Below are positions 16,975-28,291 of a stretch of 64,000 nucleotides of DNA, piece after piece (within the stretch, counting starts at the first letter, position 1; every line of letters starts with the position of its first letter). This DNA comes from JANQPX01 sp039197065 (GTDB lineage: Bacteria; Pseudomonadota; Alphaproteobacteria; Geminicoccales; Geminicoccaceae): positions 62,001-126,000 of the forward strand of contig JBCCUL010000017.1 in assembly GCA_039197065.1 (NCBI GenBank). Reading direction: 5' to 3'. A model generated the notes under the pieces. It was given only the letters and a program-made list of their open reading frames with translations, searched no databases and was not told the origin of the DNA. The position numbers and the translations under genes are program-made.

Positions 16975-17713
16975 TCATTTCAGTTTTCTGCGAAGGGCCG
17001 TTCCCCTGATGGCCGCCATAACGCTGGCCCAAGGCTCCTTGTTTTCGAACGCAACTTCTGCGCAGACCGAGGACAACTGCCTGATCTGGCATGACCCCGA
17101 AATCGACGGCATCTTCACGCCTGCGGTCATCGAAATTCGTCTGAATGGCGATGTCGGCTCGAAAATGGAAAATCAGCTCTTCGGAATCCTGCAGGATCAC
17201 CTGACCAGCTATCCGACCCTTAAGACGATCAAGATCCTCATCTCCAGCGATGGCGGCTATGTCGAGAGCGGCTTTCGCATCCACAATTATCTGCGCGGAC
17301 TGCATGAGCGCCATGGGCTGCAGGTGGTCACCCACAATACCGGCTCGGTGCAATCTTCGGCGGTCGACATCTATTGCAGCGGCAATCAGCGGATCGCATC
17401 GCCCTACAGCTACTTCATGGTCCATAACTCCAGCCGTGAGATCGATGGCGAATTCGATGTCGAGGCGATCAAGGACTTCGCAGAAGAGGACGAGCTCGGC
17501 ACGGCCGCATCCCATCAGATCTTCTCGGCCTGCACCACGATACCGATCAAGGACGTCGACGACATGTTCGCCGAGCAGACCTATCTGGACCCGGACATGG
17601 CCTTGGAACTCGGCCTCGCCCACTCGATCACACCGGCGACCTATGACCGGTCGGCCGACATTCGCTGTTCGATCGACCCGACCGATCTGCTCGATGAGGG
17701 CTCTTTGGAATGA
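16961..17713 (+). CDS. Exported ClpP/crotonase-fold serine protease-like protein
   Basis: A 250-residue protein with a signal peptide (RRAVPLMAAITLAQGSLFSNATSA, about residues 11-34). The rest fits the ClpP fold: ISSDGGYVESGFRIHNYLR resembles the substrate-groove element of ClpP, GSVQSSAVDIYCSGNQR places Ser132 at the catalytic Ser position, and SYFMVHN places His155 at the catalytic His position. YLDPDMALELGLAH is like the ClpP C-terminal helix that carries the catalytic Asp. It is therefore a plausible periplasmic serine hydrolase. It starts with TTG at 16961 (GGGGAG 8 nt upstream) inside the livH-like gene and precedes livM, so it is cotranscribed with the importer, an unusual place for such a protein. 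Confidence 0.72.
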   Translation: MSVFDHFSFLRRAVPLMAAITLAQGSLFSNATSAQTEDNCLIWHDPEIDGIFTPAVIEIRLNGDVGSKMENQLFGILQDHLTSYPTLKTIKILISSDGGYVESGFRIHNYLRGLHERHGLQVVTHNTGSVQSSAVDIYCSGNQRIASPYSYFMVHNSSREIDGEFDVEAIKDFAEEDELGTAASHQIFSACTTIPIKDVDDMFAEQTYLDPDMALELGLAHSITPATYDRSADIRCSIDPTDLLDEGSLE

Positions 17714-17769
17714 AGACTCAAAGTCCATTCGACAACGTTCCGAACGGGCTCTAAGGGGATGAGCGGCTG

Positions 17770-18933
17770 ATGCTCTATCGCGAAACCGGCGTCTTCCACA
17801 GCACCTACGCCGAAGACCAGGCGGTCTTCAAGCTGCCGCTCGATCGTTACGCCGTCTGGATCACTGTCGCCATCGCCATCTTCGTGATCCCGCTGGTCGC
17901 CTCCAACTATGTGCTGAGCGATCTGCTCACCCCCTTCCTGATCATGTCGATCGCCGCCCTCGGCCTGAATGTCCTGACCGGCTATTGCGGCCAGCTCTCG
18001 CTGGGCACCGGTGCCTTCATGGCGCTTGGCGGCTTCATGACCTACAAGCTGGTGACCGGCTTCCCGACAGCGTCAGCCCTTTTTGGCGTGACACTTCCCG
18101 ACATCAGTTTCTTCGGCTTCGAACCCTTCGACATCTGGTTCGTCTTCATGCTGATTGCGGCGGGCCTGATCACAGCGGTGGTCGGGCTCCTGTTCGGCCT
18201 GCCATCCCTGAAGATCAAAGGGCTATACCTCGCGATCACCACGCTCGCCGCCCAGTTTTTCCTGCTCTGGCTGTTCATCAAGGTTCCCTGGTTCACCAAC
18301 TATTCGCCGGCCGGCATCGCCCCTGCCCCGCCACAGACCTTGTTCGGTTTCGACGTCACCGGCGCCGCCTCACCGGAGGCCAACCGCTATCTGTTCGTGT
18401 TGATGCTCGCCATCCTGGCGGCTGTTGCGGTCAAGAACCTCGCACGCTGCAGCTATGGGCGTTCCTGGATGGCGATCCGCGACATGGACATCGCGGCCGA
18501 AATCATCGGCATCAGCCCGACCTTCGCGAAGCTCTCCGCCTTCGCGTTCAGCTCGTTCCTGATCGGCATCGCCGGCGCTCTTTGGGCCTTCGTCAAGATC
18601 AACTCGGTGCAGACCGACGCCTACACGATCCTGCTTTCCTTCCAGGTGCTGTTCATGGTGATCATCGGTGGTCTCGGCACGGTGCTCGGCTCCTTTTTGG
18701 GGGCCGCCTTCGTCGTGCTGACCCCTATTCTCCTCAATATCAGCCTGACCTCGTTGAACCCGTTATTCGTCGCCATCGGTCTCGGCGAGATCAGTATTGC
18801 GATGATCAAGCATATCGAATTCATGGTGTTCGGCGCGCTGATCATCTTCTTCCTGATCGTCGAGCCCCATGGCTTTGCCAGGCTCTGGCAGATCGCCAAG
18901 CAGAAAATGAGGACTTGGCCATTCCCTTACTGA
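17770..18933 (+). CDS. HAAT-type ABC importer permease (LivM-like)
   Basis: A 387-residue inner-membrane permease. The N-terminal cytoplasmic tail is followed by about nine membrane segments. Signatures include LNVLTGYCGQLSLGTGAFMALGG, written here only in part as GYCGQLSLGTGAFMA, then LPSLKIKGLYLAITTLAAQF and the GRSWMAIRDMDIAAEIIGI coupling loop. It completes the permease pair with the gene at 16006. It is separated from the ClpP-like gene by 56 nt. Confidence 0.9.
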   Translation: MLYRETGVFHSTYAEDQAVFKLPLDRYAVWITVAIAIFVIPLVASNYVLSDLLTPFLIMSIAALGLNVLTGYCGQLSLGTGAFMALGGFMTYKLVTGFPTASALFGVTLPDISFFGFEPFDIWFVFMLIAAGLITAVVGLLFGLPSLKIKGLYLAITTLAAQFFLLWLFIKVPWFTNYSPAGIAPAPPQTLFGFDVTGAASPEANRYLFVLMLAILAAVAVKNLARCSYGRSWMAIRDMDIAAEIIGISPTFAKLSAFAFSSFLIGIAGALWAFVKINSVQTDAYTILLSFQVLFMVIIGGLGTVLGSFLGAAFVVLTPILLNISLTSLNPLFVAIGLGEISIAMIKHIEFMVFGALIIFFLIVEPHGFARLWQIAKQKMRTWPFPY

Positions 18934-18992
18934 CGCTAGGATCAAATCTAACGCCGGACGTTGTCCGGTTGCTTACCAAACGGGAGGCTTAA

Positions 18993-20306
18993 ATGATGAA
19001 AAAAGCTCTTATCGGAACCGCCGCTGCCGTGGCGATGCTCGCGGGAAGCCTGGTGGCGCCTGCGGAACTCGCGGCGGAGGAACAGTATTTCCCGCTACTC
19101 AGCTATCGCACCGGTCCTTACGGCGCCAACGGCGCACAGCTCGCCAACGGCCAGATCGACTACATGAAGCTGATCAACGCCAAGGGCGGCGTGAACGGCG
19201 TCATGCTCCGCTGGGAAGAGTGCGAGACCGGCTACAAGACCGATGTCGGCGTCGAGTGCTATGAGCGGCTGAAGGGCAATGGTCCGGTTGCCGCTGTATC
19301 GCCGTTCTCGACCGGCATCACCTACGCCCTCCTGGAAAAGGCGGTCGCTGATGAGAACGTGCTGTTCACCATGGGCTATGGGCGCACCTCGGCCGCTGAC
19401 GGCCGCGTCTTCCCCTGGGTCTTCAATTTCCCCGCCACCTATTGGTCCCAGGCCACCTCGATCATGAGCTACATCATCGATCAGGAAGGCGGGGTCGAGA
19501 ATCTGCAGGGCAAGAAGATCGGCCTGGTCCTCCTGGATCACCCCTATGGTCGCGAACCGATCCCGACCCTCGAAGCGCTCTCCAAGGACATGGGCTTCGA
19601 GTTCCTGCAATATCCCGTGCCCACCAGCTCGATGTCCGACCAGAAGTCGCTCTGGCTCGACATCCGACGCGCCAAGCCTGACTGGATCATGATGTGGGGC
19701 TGGGGCGCGATGAACCCGACCGCGATCAAGGAGGCATCCCTCATCCGCTATCCGATGGACCGCTTCATCGGTAATTGGTGGGCGGCCGCCGAGGTCGACG
19801 TGCGCGGTTCCGGCGTGCCGGCTGAGGGCTATATCGGCGCCACCTTCCACGATGTCGGCGACAATGCCGGCGTCTTCGCGGAAATCCGTGAAATGGTCCA
19901 TGACGCCGGCAACGGCACCGGTCCTGCCGAGGAATTGGGCGAGGTGCTGTACAATCGCGGCGTCGCGAACTCCGCCTTTGTTGTCGAGGCCATGTACACG
20001 GCGATGGCCGAGTTCGGCAACAAGGTGCTGACCGGCGAGGAGATGCGCTGGGGTTTCGAGAATCTGAACCTCACCGAAGAGCGCATCGCCGAGATGGGCC
20101 TCACCGGCATCCTGCCGCCGACCCAGGTCTCTTGCGAAAATCATGAGGGATCGCCGGCGATCAAGCTGCAGCGCTGGGATGGTGAACAGTGGGAGATCTT
20201 CACCGACTGGATCCCGGCGATGACCGACGTCGTCCGCCCGCTGATCGAGGCCGATGCCGCGCAGTACGCTTCCGAAAACGGCATCGAGGTCAGAAGCTGC
20301 AGCTAA
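18993..20306 (+). CDS. HAAT-type ABC importer periplasmic binding protein
   Basis: A 437-residue periplasmic binding protein with a signal peptide (ALIGTAAAVAMLAGSLVAPAELAA). The body matches the type I fold of branched-chain-amino-acid-type receptors (YGANGAQLANGQIDYMKLIN; GKKIGLVLLDHPYGREPIPT; WGAMNPTAIKEA). This sub-group accompanies LivGHMF-like components plus AMP-forming ligases in Alphaproteobacteria. The ligand is unknown and need not be an amino acid. A good AAACGGGAGG Shine-Dalgarno precedes the tandem ATG codons. Confidence 0.9.
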   Translation: MMKKALIGTAAAVAMLAGSLVAPAELAAEEQYFPLLSYRTGPYGANGAQLANGQIDYMKLINAKGGVNGVMLRWEECETGYKTDVGVECYERLKGNGPVAAVSPFSTGITYALLEKAVADENVLFTMGYGRTSAADGRVFPWVFNFPATYWSQATSIMSYIIDQEGGVENLQGKKIGLVLLDHPYGREPIPTLEALSKDMGFEFLQYPVPTSSMSDQKSLWLDIRRAKPDWIMMWGWGAMNPTAIKEASLIRYPMDRFIGNWWAAAEVDVRGSGVPAEGYIGATFHDVGDNAGVFAEIREMVHDAGNGTGPAEELGEVLYNRGVANSAFVVEAMYTAMAEFGNKVLTGEEMRWGFENLNLTEERIAEMGLTGILPPTQVSCENHEGSPAIKLQRWDGEQWEIFTDWIPAMTDVVRPLIEADAAQYASENGIEVRSCS

Positions 20307-20323
20307 GGCGGCAGAGTTAAACG

Positions 20324-21175
20324 ATGGCCACCCAAGCCAAAAACGAAGCGACGGCAAGTCACGGCGGTGGCGCCACGCCACCGCTGCTGTCGATCAACAA
20401 TATCGAGGTGGTCTACGATCACGTGATCCTCGCCCTTAAGGGGGTCTCGCTCGAGATCCCCAAGGGCGGGATCACGGCTCTTCTCGGCGCCAATGGCGCC
20501 GGCAAGAGCACCACGCTCAAGGCGGTTTCCAACATTCTGAAGTCGGAACGCGGCGAGGTCACCAAGGGCGGCATCACGCTTGGCGGCGAAGCGATCCACC
20601 ATCTGACGCCCAACGACCTGGTGAAACGTGGCGTTGTCCAGGTCATGGAAGGCCGTCACTGCTTCGGCCATCTCACCGTCGAAGAGAATTTGCTAACCGG
20701 CGCCTATACGCGGAAGGATGGAGCTTCGGCCATCCAACAAGACCTGGAAATGGTCTATGGCTATTTCCCGCGCCTGAAGGAGCGGCGGCGTTCGATTGCC
20801 GGCTATACCTCAGGCGGCGAGCAGCAGATGTGCGCCATCGGCCGCGCGCTCATGGCAAAACCGACGGTCATCCTGCTCGACGAGCCAAGCATGGGCCTCG
20901 CCCCGCAGCTCGTCGAAGAGATTTTCGAGATCGTCGCGACGCTCAACCGTGAGGAGGGCGTTACCCTTCTTCTCGCCGAACAAAATACGAACATTGCGCT
21001 ATCTTACGCAAAATACGGGTATATTCTCGAAAACGGCCGGGTTGTACTTGACGGCGATGCAGAAACGCTGCGAAAGAATGAAGATGTCAAGGAGTTCTAC
21101 CTTGGCGTCAGTACCAGCGGTCGAAAAAGCTTTCGCGACATCAAGAGCTACAAACGGCGCAAACGCTGGCTGTAA
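20324..21175 (+). CDS. HAAT-type ABC importer ATPase (LivF-like)
   Basis: A 283-residue ATPase subunit. Walker A GANGAGKSTTLK, signature YTSGGEQQMCAIGRAL, Walker B VILLDEPSMGLAP and switch region LLAEQNTNIALS are visible; the SMGLAPQLVEEIF run is typical of LivF. The N-terminal 20 residues and the C-terminal basic tail (SYKRRKRW) extend beyond the core. It lies 17 nt after the binding-protein gene. Confidence 0.9.
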   Translation: MATQAKNEATASHGGGATPPLLSINNIEVVYDHVILALKGVSLEIPKGGITALLGANGAGKSTTLKAVSNILKSERGEVTKGGITLGGEAIHHLTPNDLVKRGVVQVMEGRHCFGHLTVEENLLTGAYTRKDGASAIQQDLEMVYGYFPRLKERRRSIAGYTSGGEQQMCAIGRALMAKPTVILLDEPSMGLAPQLVEEIFEIVATLNREEGVTLLLAEQNTNIALSYAKYGYILENGRVVLDGDAETLRKNEDVKEFYLGVSTSGRKSFRDIKSYKRRKRWL

Positions 21176-21192
21176 ATGGAGGAAATGCCGGC

Positions 21193-22023
21193 GTGATGAA
21201 TAGCCACGCGGCAGGGTCTTTGCTGCAGCGTATCGATCTCGCGCTGATTTCGGCCCTGCGTAACGATTGGAATGACGACCCCGCTCTGGCCGATGGCCGG
21301 ATCCGAGAACCCAAGCGCCTGTTGATCAAGGGTGTTGCCGAACGCGTCTGGCCGGTCGCGCTGGAGCGCGTGCGCCTGGACACGCCGCATTCCAGCATGG
21401 CGCTGGTGATCAACAGTTTCGTGCCCTGGCAGAAGGATGTCGGCAGTTTGCCGCTAGGCGGCAAGCGCGGCTTCAGCGCCATACAATTCAACGTGCGCTG
21501 TCCCACGGGCCTACGCGGCACGCCCCCTCATCTCGACCTGATGGCGCTGCGCGACGATCATGTGGTCGGTGGCACGGTGCGGACGATCGAATATCTAAAG
21601 CGCAAGAAGTCGTCGATTTCGACAACCTATGACCGAACGCTCTCGGAAACCGGGGGCATGGAGCCCTGGCGCGCGCATCTGGAGAGCTGGCGCGCCGGCC
21701 GGGTCACCTATGACCATGTCGATCTCGCGGCGCTTGCAAAATATGCGACGGCGCTAGGTCGCACTTTCCCTGATCGCTCATCCACACTAATCTACCTCTA
21801 TTGGGAACCTCTGGACGCGACCTCTTATGACGAATTCCAGCACCATCGCGACGAGCTGGCCAGTCTTGCTGCCGCGGTGGAACAGGCGCGCGTGGACATC
21901 GTCACCCAGAGTTTTGATGCGCTCTGGCGAAGCTGGCTCGACCAGGATGGTCCGGACTGGCTTCCCGCCCATGTCGAACGGCTGCGCAGTCGCTATGCCG
22001 TCTCGCTCGGCGCAGCGAACTGA
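21193..22023 (+). CDS. Conserved protein resembling PGN_0703-type putative nucleases, possibly inactive
   Basis: A 276-residue soluble protein. From memory it resembles the PGN_0703 family annotated as putative restriction endonucleases; features that prompt this are RIREPKRLLIKGVAERVW, PHLDLMALRDDHVVGG, IEYLKRKKSSISTTYD and the C-terminal LIYLYWEPLDA. A PD-(D/E)xK-like core would be expected around residues 116-135, but after the Asp the sequence reads GGTVRTIEYL, with no clear ExK pair, so activity is doubtful. It is cotranscribed between LivF and a PaaK-like ligase, 17 nt after LivF, which is not a restriction-modification context. Function unknown. Confidence 0.5.
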   Translation: MMNSHAAGSLLQRIDLALISALRNDWNDDPALADGRIREPKRLLIKGVAERVWPVALERVRLDTPHSSMALVINSFVPWQKDVGSLPLGGKRGFSAIQFNVRCPTGLRGTPPHLDLMALRDDHVVGGTVRTIEYLKRKKSSISTTYDRTLSETGGMEPWRAHLESWRAGRVTYDHVDLAALAKYATALGRTFPDRSSTLIYLYWEPLDATSYDEFQHHRDELASLAAAVEQARVDIVTQSFDALWRSWLDQDGPDWLPAHVERLRSRYAVSLGAAN

Positions 22024-22082
22024 CCAAGGACATCGTTGCAGCAAAAGGATCGATACGCCGACGGCCGTGAGCGGGTTGTCCG

Positions 22083-23333
22083 ATGCCTGAACGAAAGGGC
22101 GTCTTTTACGATCGGCTCGAAGTCCGTGCGGTCGCTGACCGTGATCGGTCGATGTTGACGGCGCTGCCGGGCTTTCTTCAGCAGTCGATCGAGAACTCCA
22201 CGGCAGCAGCTGAGCAGCTTGGCGATGTCGATCCGAAAACGATCGACAGCTTCGAACGGCTTGCGGAGTTGCCGGTCCGGCGAAAGAGTGAGCTGATCGA
22301 GCGTCAGCAGGGTGAAGCGCCCTTTGGCGGGATGAATGGCACGCCAGTCGGACGACTCGCCAAAGTTTTCGTGTCGCCGGGACCGATCTTCGAGCCCGAG
22401 GGATCGCGCTCCGATTATTGGCGCTTCGCGCGCGCGCTGTTCGCCGCCGGGATCCGAACCGGCGATCTGGTCCACAATACATTCGCCTATCATCTGACGC
22501 CGGCCGGCTCCATGGCGGAAAGCGGCGCCCGGGCGCTCGGCTGTCCCGTCATTCCCGCCGGCACCGGCCAGACGGAAAAGCAGCTCGACGTCATCCAGCG
22601 GTTATCGCCCATCGCCTATGTTGGCACGCCGTCTTTCCTGAAGATCCTGCTCGAGCGCGCCAAGGATGAAGGCATGCCCCCCCTCTCCTTCAAGAAAGCG
22701 CTGGTCTCGGGCGAAGCCTTCCCCCAAGCCCTCGCCGAAGAGCTCGAACAGACCTTCGGCATCGACGCCTATCAATGCTACGCCACGGCCGATGCCGGCC
22801 TGATCGCTTATGAGAGCAAGGCGCGGGACGGCCTGGTGATCGATGAGGACGTGATCGTCGAGATCGTCCGACCCGGCAGCGGTGATCCGGTCCCGGCTGG
22901 TGAAGTCGGCGAAGTCGTGGTCACGGTCTTCAACCCGGATTACCCGCTGATCCGTTTCGCGACCGGCGATCTATCATTGATCATGACGGGTCCCAGCCCC
23001 TGCGGGCGAACCAATCGTCGCTTGAAAGGCTGGATGGGTCGCGCCGATCAGACGACCAAAGTCAAAGGCATGTTCATTCATCCCCAGCAAATCGCCAAGA
23101 TCGCAGCCCTGCATGACGGCATCGGCAAAACGAGGCTGGTGGTCACCCGCGAAGACAATCTCGACGTGATGATGCTTGAATGCGAAGCGCAAAATCCTGA
23201 CGACCAGCTGCGTTCAGCCGTGAAGACCAGCCTGAAGACGGTCACAGGCATCAACGGCGATGTCAAACTGACGTCGCCGGGCACGCTTCCCAATGACGGC
23301 AAGGTCATCGACGACCAGCGTCCGCCAAGCTGA
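22083..23333 (+). CDS. PaaK-like AMP-forming CoA ligase
   Basis: A 416-residue member of the phenylacetate-CoA ligase sub-group of the ANL superfamily, shorter than acyl-CoA synthetases. Recognisable are YGTPSFLKILLERA-like IAYVGTPSFLKILLERA, ALVSGEAFPQALAEELEQ, YQCYATADAGLIAYES, the IRFATGDLS hinge and RLKGWMGRADQTTKVKGMF. The ligand is an aromatic or other carboxylate by family analogy. It closes the importer cluster, giving it two distinct acid-activating enzymes. It runs to within 20 nt of ccmA and may be cotranscribed with it. Confidence 0.82.
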   Translation: MPERKGVFYDRLEVRAVADRDRSMLTALPGFLQQSIENSTAAAEQLGDVDPKTIDSFERLAELPVRRKSELIERQQGEAPFGGMNGTPVGRLAKVFVSPGPIFEPEGSRSDYWRFARALFAAGIRTGDLVHNTFAYHLTPAGSMAESGARALGCPVIPAGTGQTEKQLDVIQRLSPIAYVGTPSFLKILLERAKDEGMPPLSFKKALVSGEAFPQALAEELEQTFGIDAYQCYATADAGLIAYESKARDGLVIDEDVIVEIVRPGSGDPVPAGEVGEVVVTVFNPDYPLIRFATGDLSLIMTGPSPCGRTNRRLKGWMGRADQTTKVKGMFIHPQQIAKIAALHDGIGKTRLVVTREDNLDVMMLECEAQNPDDQLRSAVKTSLKTVTGINGDVKLTSPGTLPNDGKVIDDQRPPS

Positions 23334-23352
23334 CGAGACAGGCTGTCGATCG

Positions 23353-23958
23353 ATGTTAGAGGCTCAGAACCTTGCCTGTGTGCGTGGCGGTCGGAACGTC
23401 TTTGCCGGGATCGACTTTTCCCTCGCCGCCGGCGACGTCCTGTCCCTCCACGGACCGAACGGCAGCGGCAAGTCAACGCTGCTCCGCCTTCTGGCCGCCT
23501 TTCTGACACCGGCGCTGGGCACGATAAGCTGGGCGGGCGTCGATATTCGTTCCAACCTCGCCGAACACAGAGCGCGGCTCCACTATGTCGGCCATGCGGA
23601 CGGCATCAAGGCTCTCCTGAGCGTCAAGGAAAACCTTGCTTTCACCTGCGCTTTAAACGGCGCCGGCAACGGTGCGCTCGATCGGGCGCTCAAGACCTTC
23701 GATCTCGAGAATCTCGTCGATACGCCCGGACGTTTTCTCTCCTCGGGTCAGCGACGGCGTCTCAGCCTCGCGAGGCTTGTGGCAGGGGATCGCCGGTTCT
23801 GGCTTCTGGACGAACCTGGCGTCGGCCTTGATGCAGACAGCCGCAAACGGCTGGAAAATGCGGTCGATGGCCACCGAGCCAAAGGCGGCATCACTGTGCT
23901 TGCGACCCATGGCGACGTCCAGATTTCCGATACGCGCGTGCTGGAGCTTGTCACTTGA
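23353..23958 (+). CDS. ccmA: Haem exporter ATPase CcmA
   Basis: A 201-residue ABC ATPase of system I cytochrome c maturation. It works with CcmB/C to release holo-CcmE. Walker A GPNGSGKSTLLRLLA, signature SSGQRRRLSLARL, Walker B FWLLDEPGVGLD. The compact size and N-terminus MLEAQNLACVRGGRNVF match CcmA; the ATG at 23353 is preferred over upstream codons. Its stop overlaps the ccmB start (ATGA). Confidence 0.93.
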   Translation: MLEAQNLACVRGGRNVFAGIDFSLAAGDVLSLHGPNGSGKSTLLRLLAAFLTPALGTISWAGVDIRSNLAEHRARLHYVGHADGIKALLSVKENLAFTCALNGAGNGALDRALKTFDLENLVDTPGRFLSSGQRRRLSLARLVAGDRRFWLLDEPGVGLDADSRKRLENAVDGHRAKGGITVLATHGDVQISDTRVLELVT

Positions 23959-24623
23959 TGAAGGCCTTCATCGCCATCCTCCGGCGCGATATCAAGCTCA
24001 GCCTTCGAAGCGGCATGGACAGCGCACAGCCGCTGATCTTCTTCGTCGTCGCGCTCACGCTTTTTCCGCTCGGCGTCGGTCCTTCGCCTGAAACGCTGGA
24101 GCGTATCGGCGTCGGGGTGATCTGGGTGCTGGCCTTGCTGGCCGTGATGCTCAGCCTTGACCGCCTCTTCCAGGCCGATGCCGAGGATGGCACGCTCGAA
24201 CAGCTAGCGCTCGCCGACCTGCCGCTGGAACTCACCGTGCTCGCCAAGTGCCTGGCACACTGGTTGATGAGCGGCCTGGTTCTCGTCATCGCTTCGCCTC
24301 TCCTCGCCCTCCTTCTGCATCAATCCCCCGAGACTTCCAGCGTGCTTGCCCTGGCACTCCTTCTGGGCACACCGGTTCTGACGCTGATCGGCAGCATCGG
24401 TGCGGCCCTGCTGATTGGGGCGCGTCGCGGCGGTGTGCTCATCGCTCTCCTTGTTCTTCCACTCTACATCCCCATCCTCATCTTCGGGGTCAACGCCGTC
24501 GAAGCCGAGGTGATGGGTCTCGGTGGCAGTGCGCAGCTTCTCATTCTCGGCGCGATCCTGCTCGCCGCCCTGGCGCTGACCCCCTTCGCCGCCGCTGCTG
24601 CGCTTCGTTTATCGATGGAATAG
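23958..24623 (+). CDS. ccmB: Haem exporter permease CcmB
   Basis: A 221-residue inner-membrane protein with six hydrophobic segments. It begins MKAFIAILRRDIKLSLRSG and contains the CcmB-typical FFVVALTLFPLGVGP, ALLAVMLSLDRLFQADAEDG and a C-terminal hydrophobic segment. It overlaps ccmA by one base and is followed after 100 nt by ccmC. Confidence 0.93.
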   Translation: MKAFIAILRRDIKLSLRSGMDSAQPLIFFVVALTLFPLGVGPSPETLERIGVGVIWVLALLAVMLSLDRLFQADAEDGTLEQLALADLPLELTVLAKCLAHWLMSGLVLVIASPLLALLLHQSPETSSVLALALLLGTPVLTLIGSIGAALLIGARRGGVLIALLVLPLYIPILIFGVNAVEAEVMGLGGSAQLLILGAILLAALALTPFAAAAALRLSME

Positions 24624-24723
24624 GTGAAATTTTCGTTAACCATGATGCAGATGTCAGCTCGATCGTTCCTCCGATCTTCAAACCCGCGCTGAAATCGCCT
24701 ATGTAGCCGCTAGGGAGTTTGCC

Positions 24724-25449
24724 ATGCACAAATATGCCAACCCATTGCGCTACCAGCGGATTGCAGACGCGATCTTTCCGTGGGTCCTTGTCGGTGCGGT
24801 GATCCTGACCGGTCTCGGCCTCTATCAAGCCCTCTTGGTGGCGCCATCGGACTACCAGCAAGGCGAGGCCTACCGGATCATGTTCATCCATGTGCCCGCA
24901 GCCTGGATGGCGATGATGATCTACGGGATGATGACGGTCGCCAGCATCGTCGCCATCATCTGGCGTCATCCGCTCGCCGAGATCGCCGCACGCGCCGCAG
25001 CGCCCATCGGCGCGGTTTTTACGGCCATCGCATTGATCACGGGCAGCGTCTGGGGCAAGCCCATGTGGGGCACCTATTGGGTCTGGGACGCGCGTCTGAC
25101 CTCTGTGCTGATCCTGCTTTTCCTCTATATCGGCTATGTCGCCCTGCATGACGCCTTCGACGATCCCGCCCGTGGCGCGCGGGCGGCCGCAATTTTGTGC
25201 CTGGTCGGCTCGGTAAATTTACCGATAATTAAATTTTCGGTGGAATGGTGGAACACGTTACATCAACCAGCAAGCGTCTTGCGAGTCGATGGTCCGGCCA
25301 TGCCGGCAAGTATGCTGACGCCGCTTTTGATCATGTGGGCAGCCTACATATGCTTTTTCGTCGCGGTGCACATATTACGTACCAGAGCGGAGTTGACGGA
25401 CCGCAAGATCAGGAATCTGCGCCTCTCGGTGGCGGAGCCTGCGGAATAG
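24724..25449 (+). CDS. ccmC: Cytochrome c maturation protein CcmC
   Basis: A 241-residue haem-handling membrane protein. It attaches haem to CcmE. The tryptophan-rich periplasmic signature is clear (MWGTYWVWDARLTSVLILLF, given here as WGTYWVWDARLTS), with flanking His residues in MFIHVPAAWMAM and EWWNTLHQPASV. Six membrane segments. CcmD, CcmE, CcmF, CcmG and CcmH are not found next to it, so the rest of the system lies elsewhere. Confidence 0.95.
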   Translation: MHKYANPLRYQRIADAIFPWVLVGAVILTGLGLYQALLVAPSDYQQGEAYRIMFIHVPAAWMAMMIYGMMTVASIVAIIWRHPLAEIAARAAAPIGAVFTAIALITGSVWGKPMWGTYWVWDARLTSVLILLFLYIGYVALHDAFDDPARGARAAAILCLVGSVNLPIIKFSVEWWNTLHQPASVLRVDGPAMPASMLTPLLIMWAAYICFFVAVHILRTRAELTDRKIRNLRLSVAEPAE

Positions 25450-25504
25450 CATCGAATGAACAGTCGGCGCCTGGGTAGGCGTCGTTATCTATGAGGAGAT
25501 CACC

Positions 25505-28201
<2,697 letters not shown>

Positions 28202-28226
28202 CGAAGAGAACACCGAGACGACGGGG

Positions 28227-28245
28227 CGGCCGCCAATGGCGGCCG
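28227..28245 (+). terminator. GC-rich hairpin after acnA
   Basis: CGGCCGCC / GGCGGCCG with a 3-nt loop lies 25 nt past the acnA stop. No T-run follows, so it is a weak terminator or a 3'-end stabiliser. Confidence 0.45.
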
Positions 28246-28291
28246 TCCGCCCTTCGGAGACGCCCAAGACGTCAACACTTCCGGTCAGGGT

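Noticed and set aside
19095..20381. 428-codon open frame on the minus strand
   Set aside because: Antisense shadow of the HAAT binding protein; the plus-strand product has signal peptide and family motifs.
25449..25504. Possible ccmD after ccmC
   Set aside because: Only a 12-codon frame (MNSRRLGRRRYL) fits before acnA; CcmD has a membrane helix and about 50 residues.
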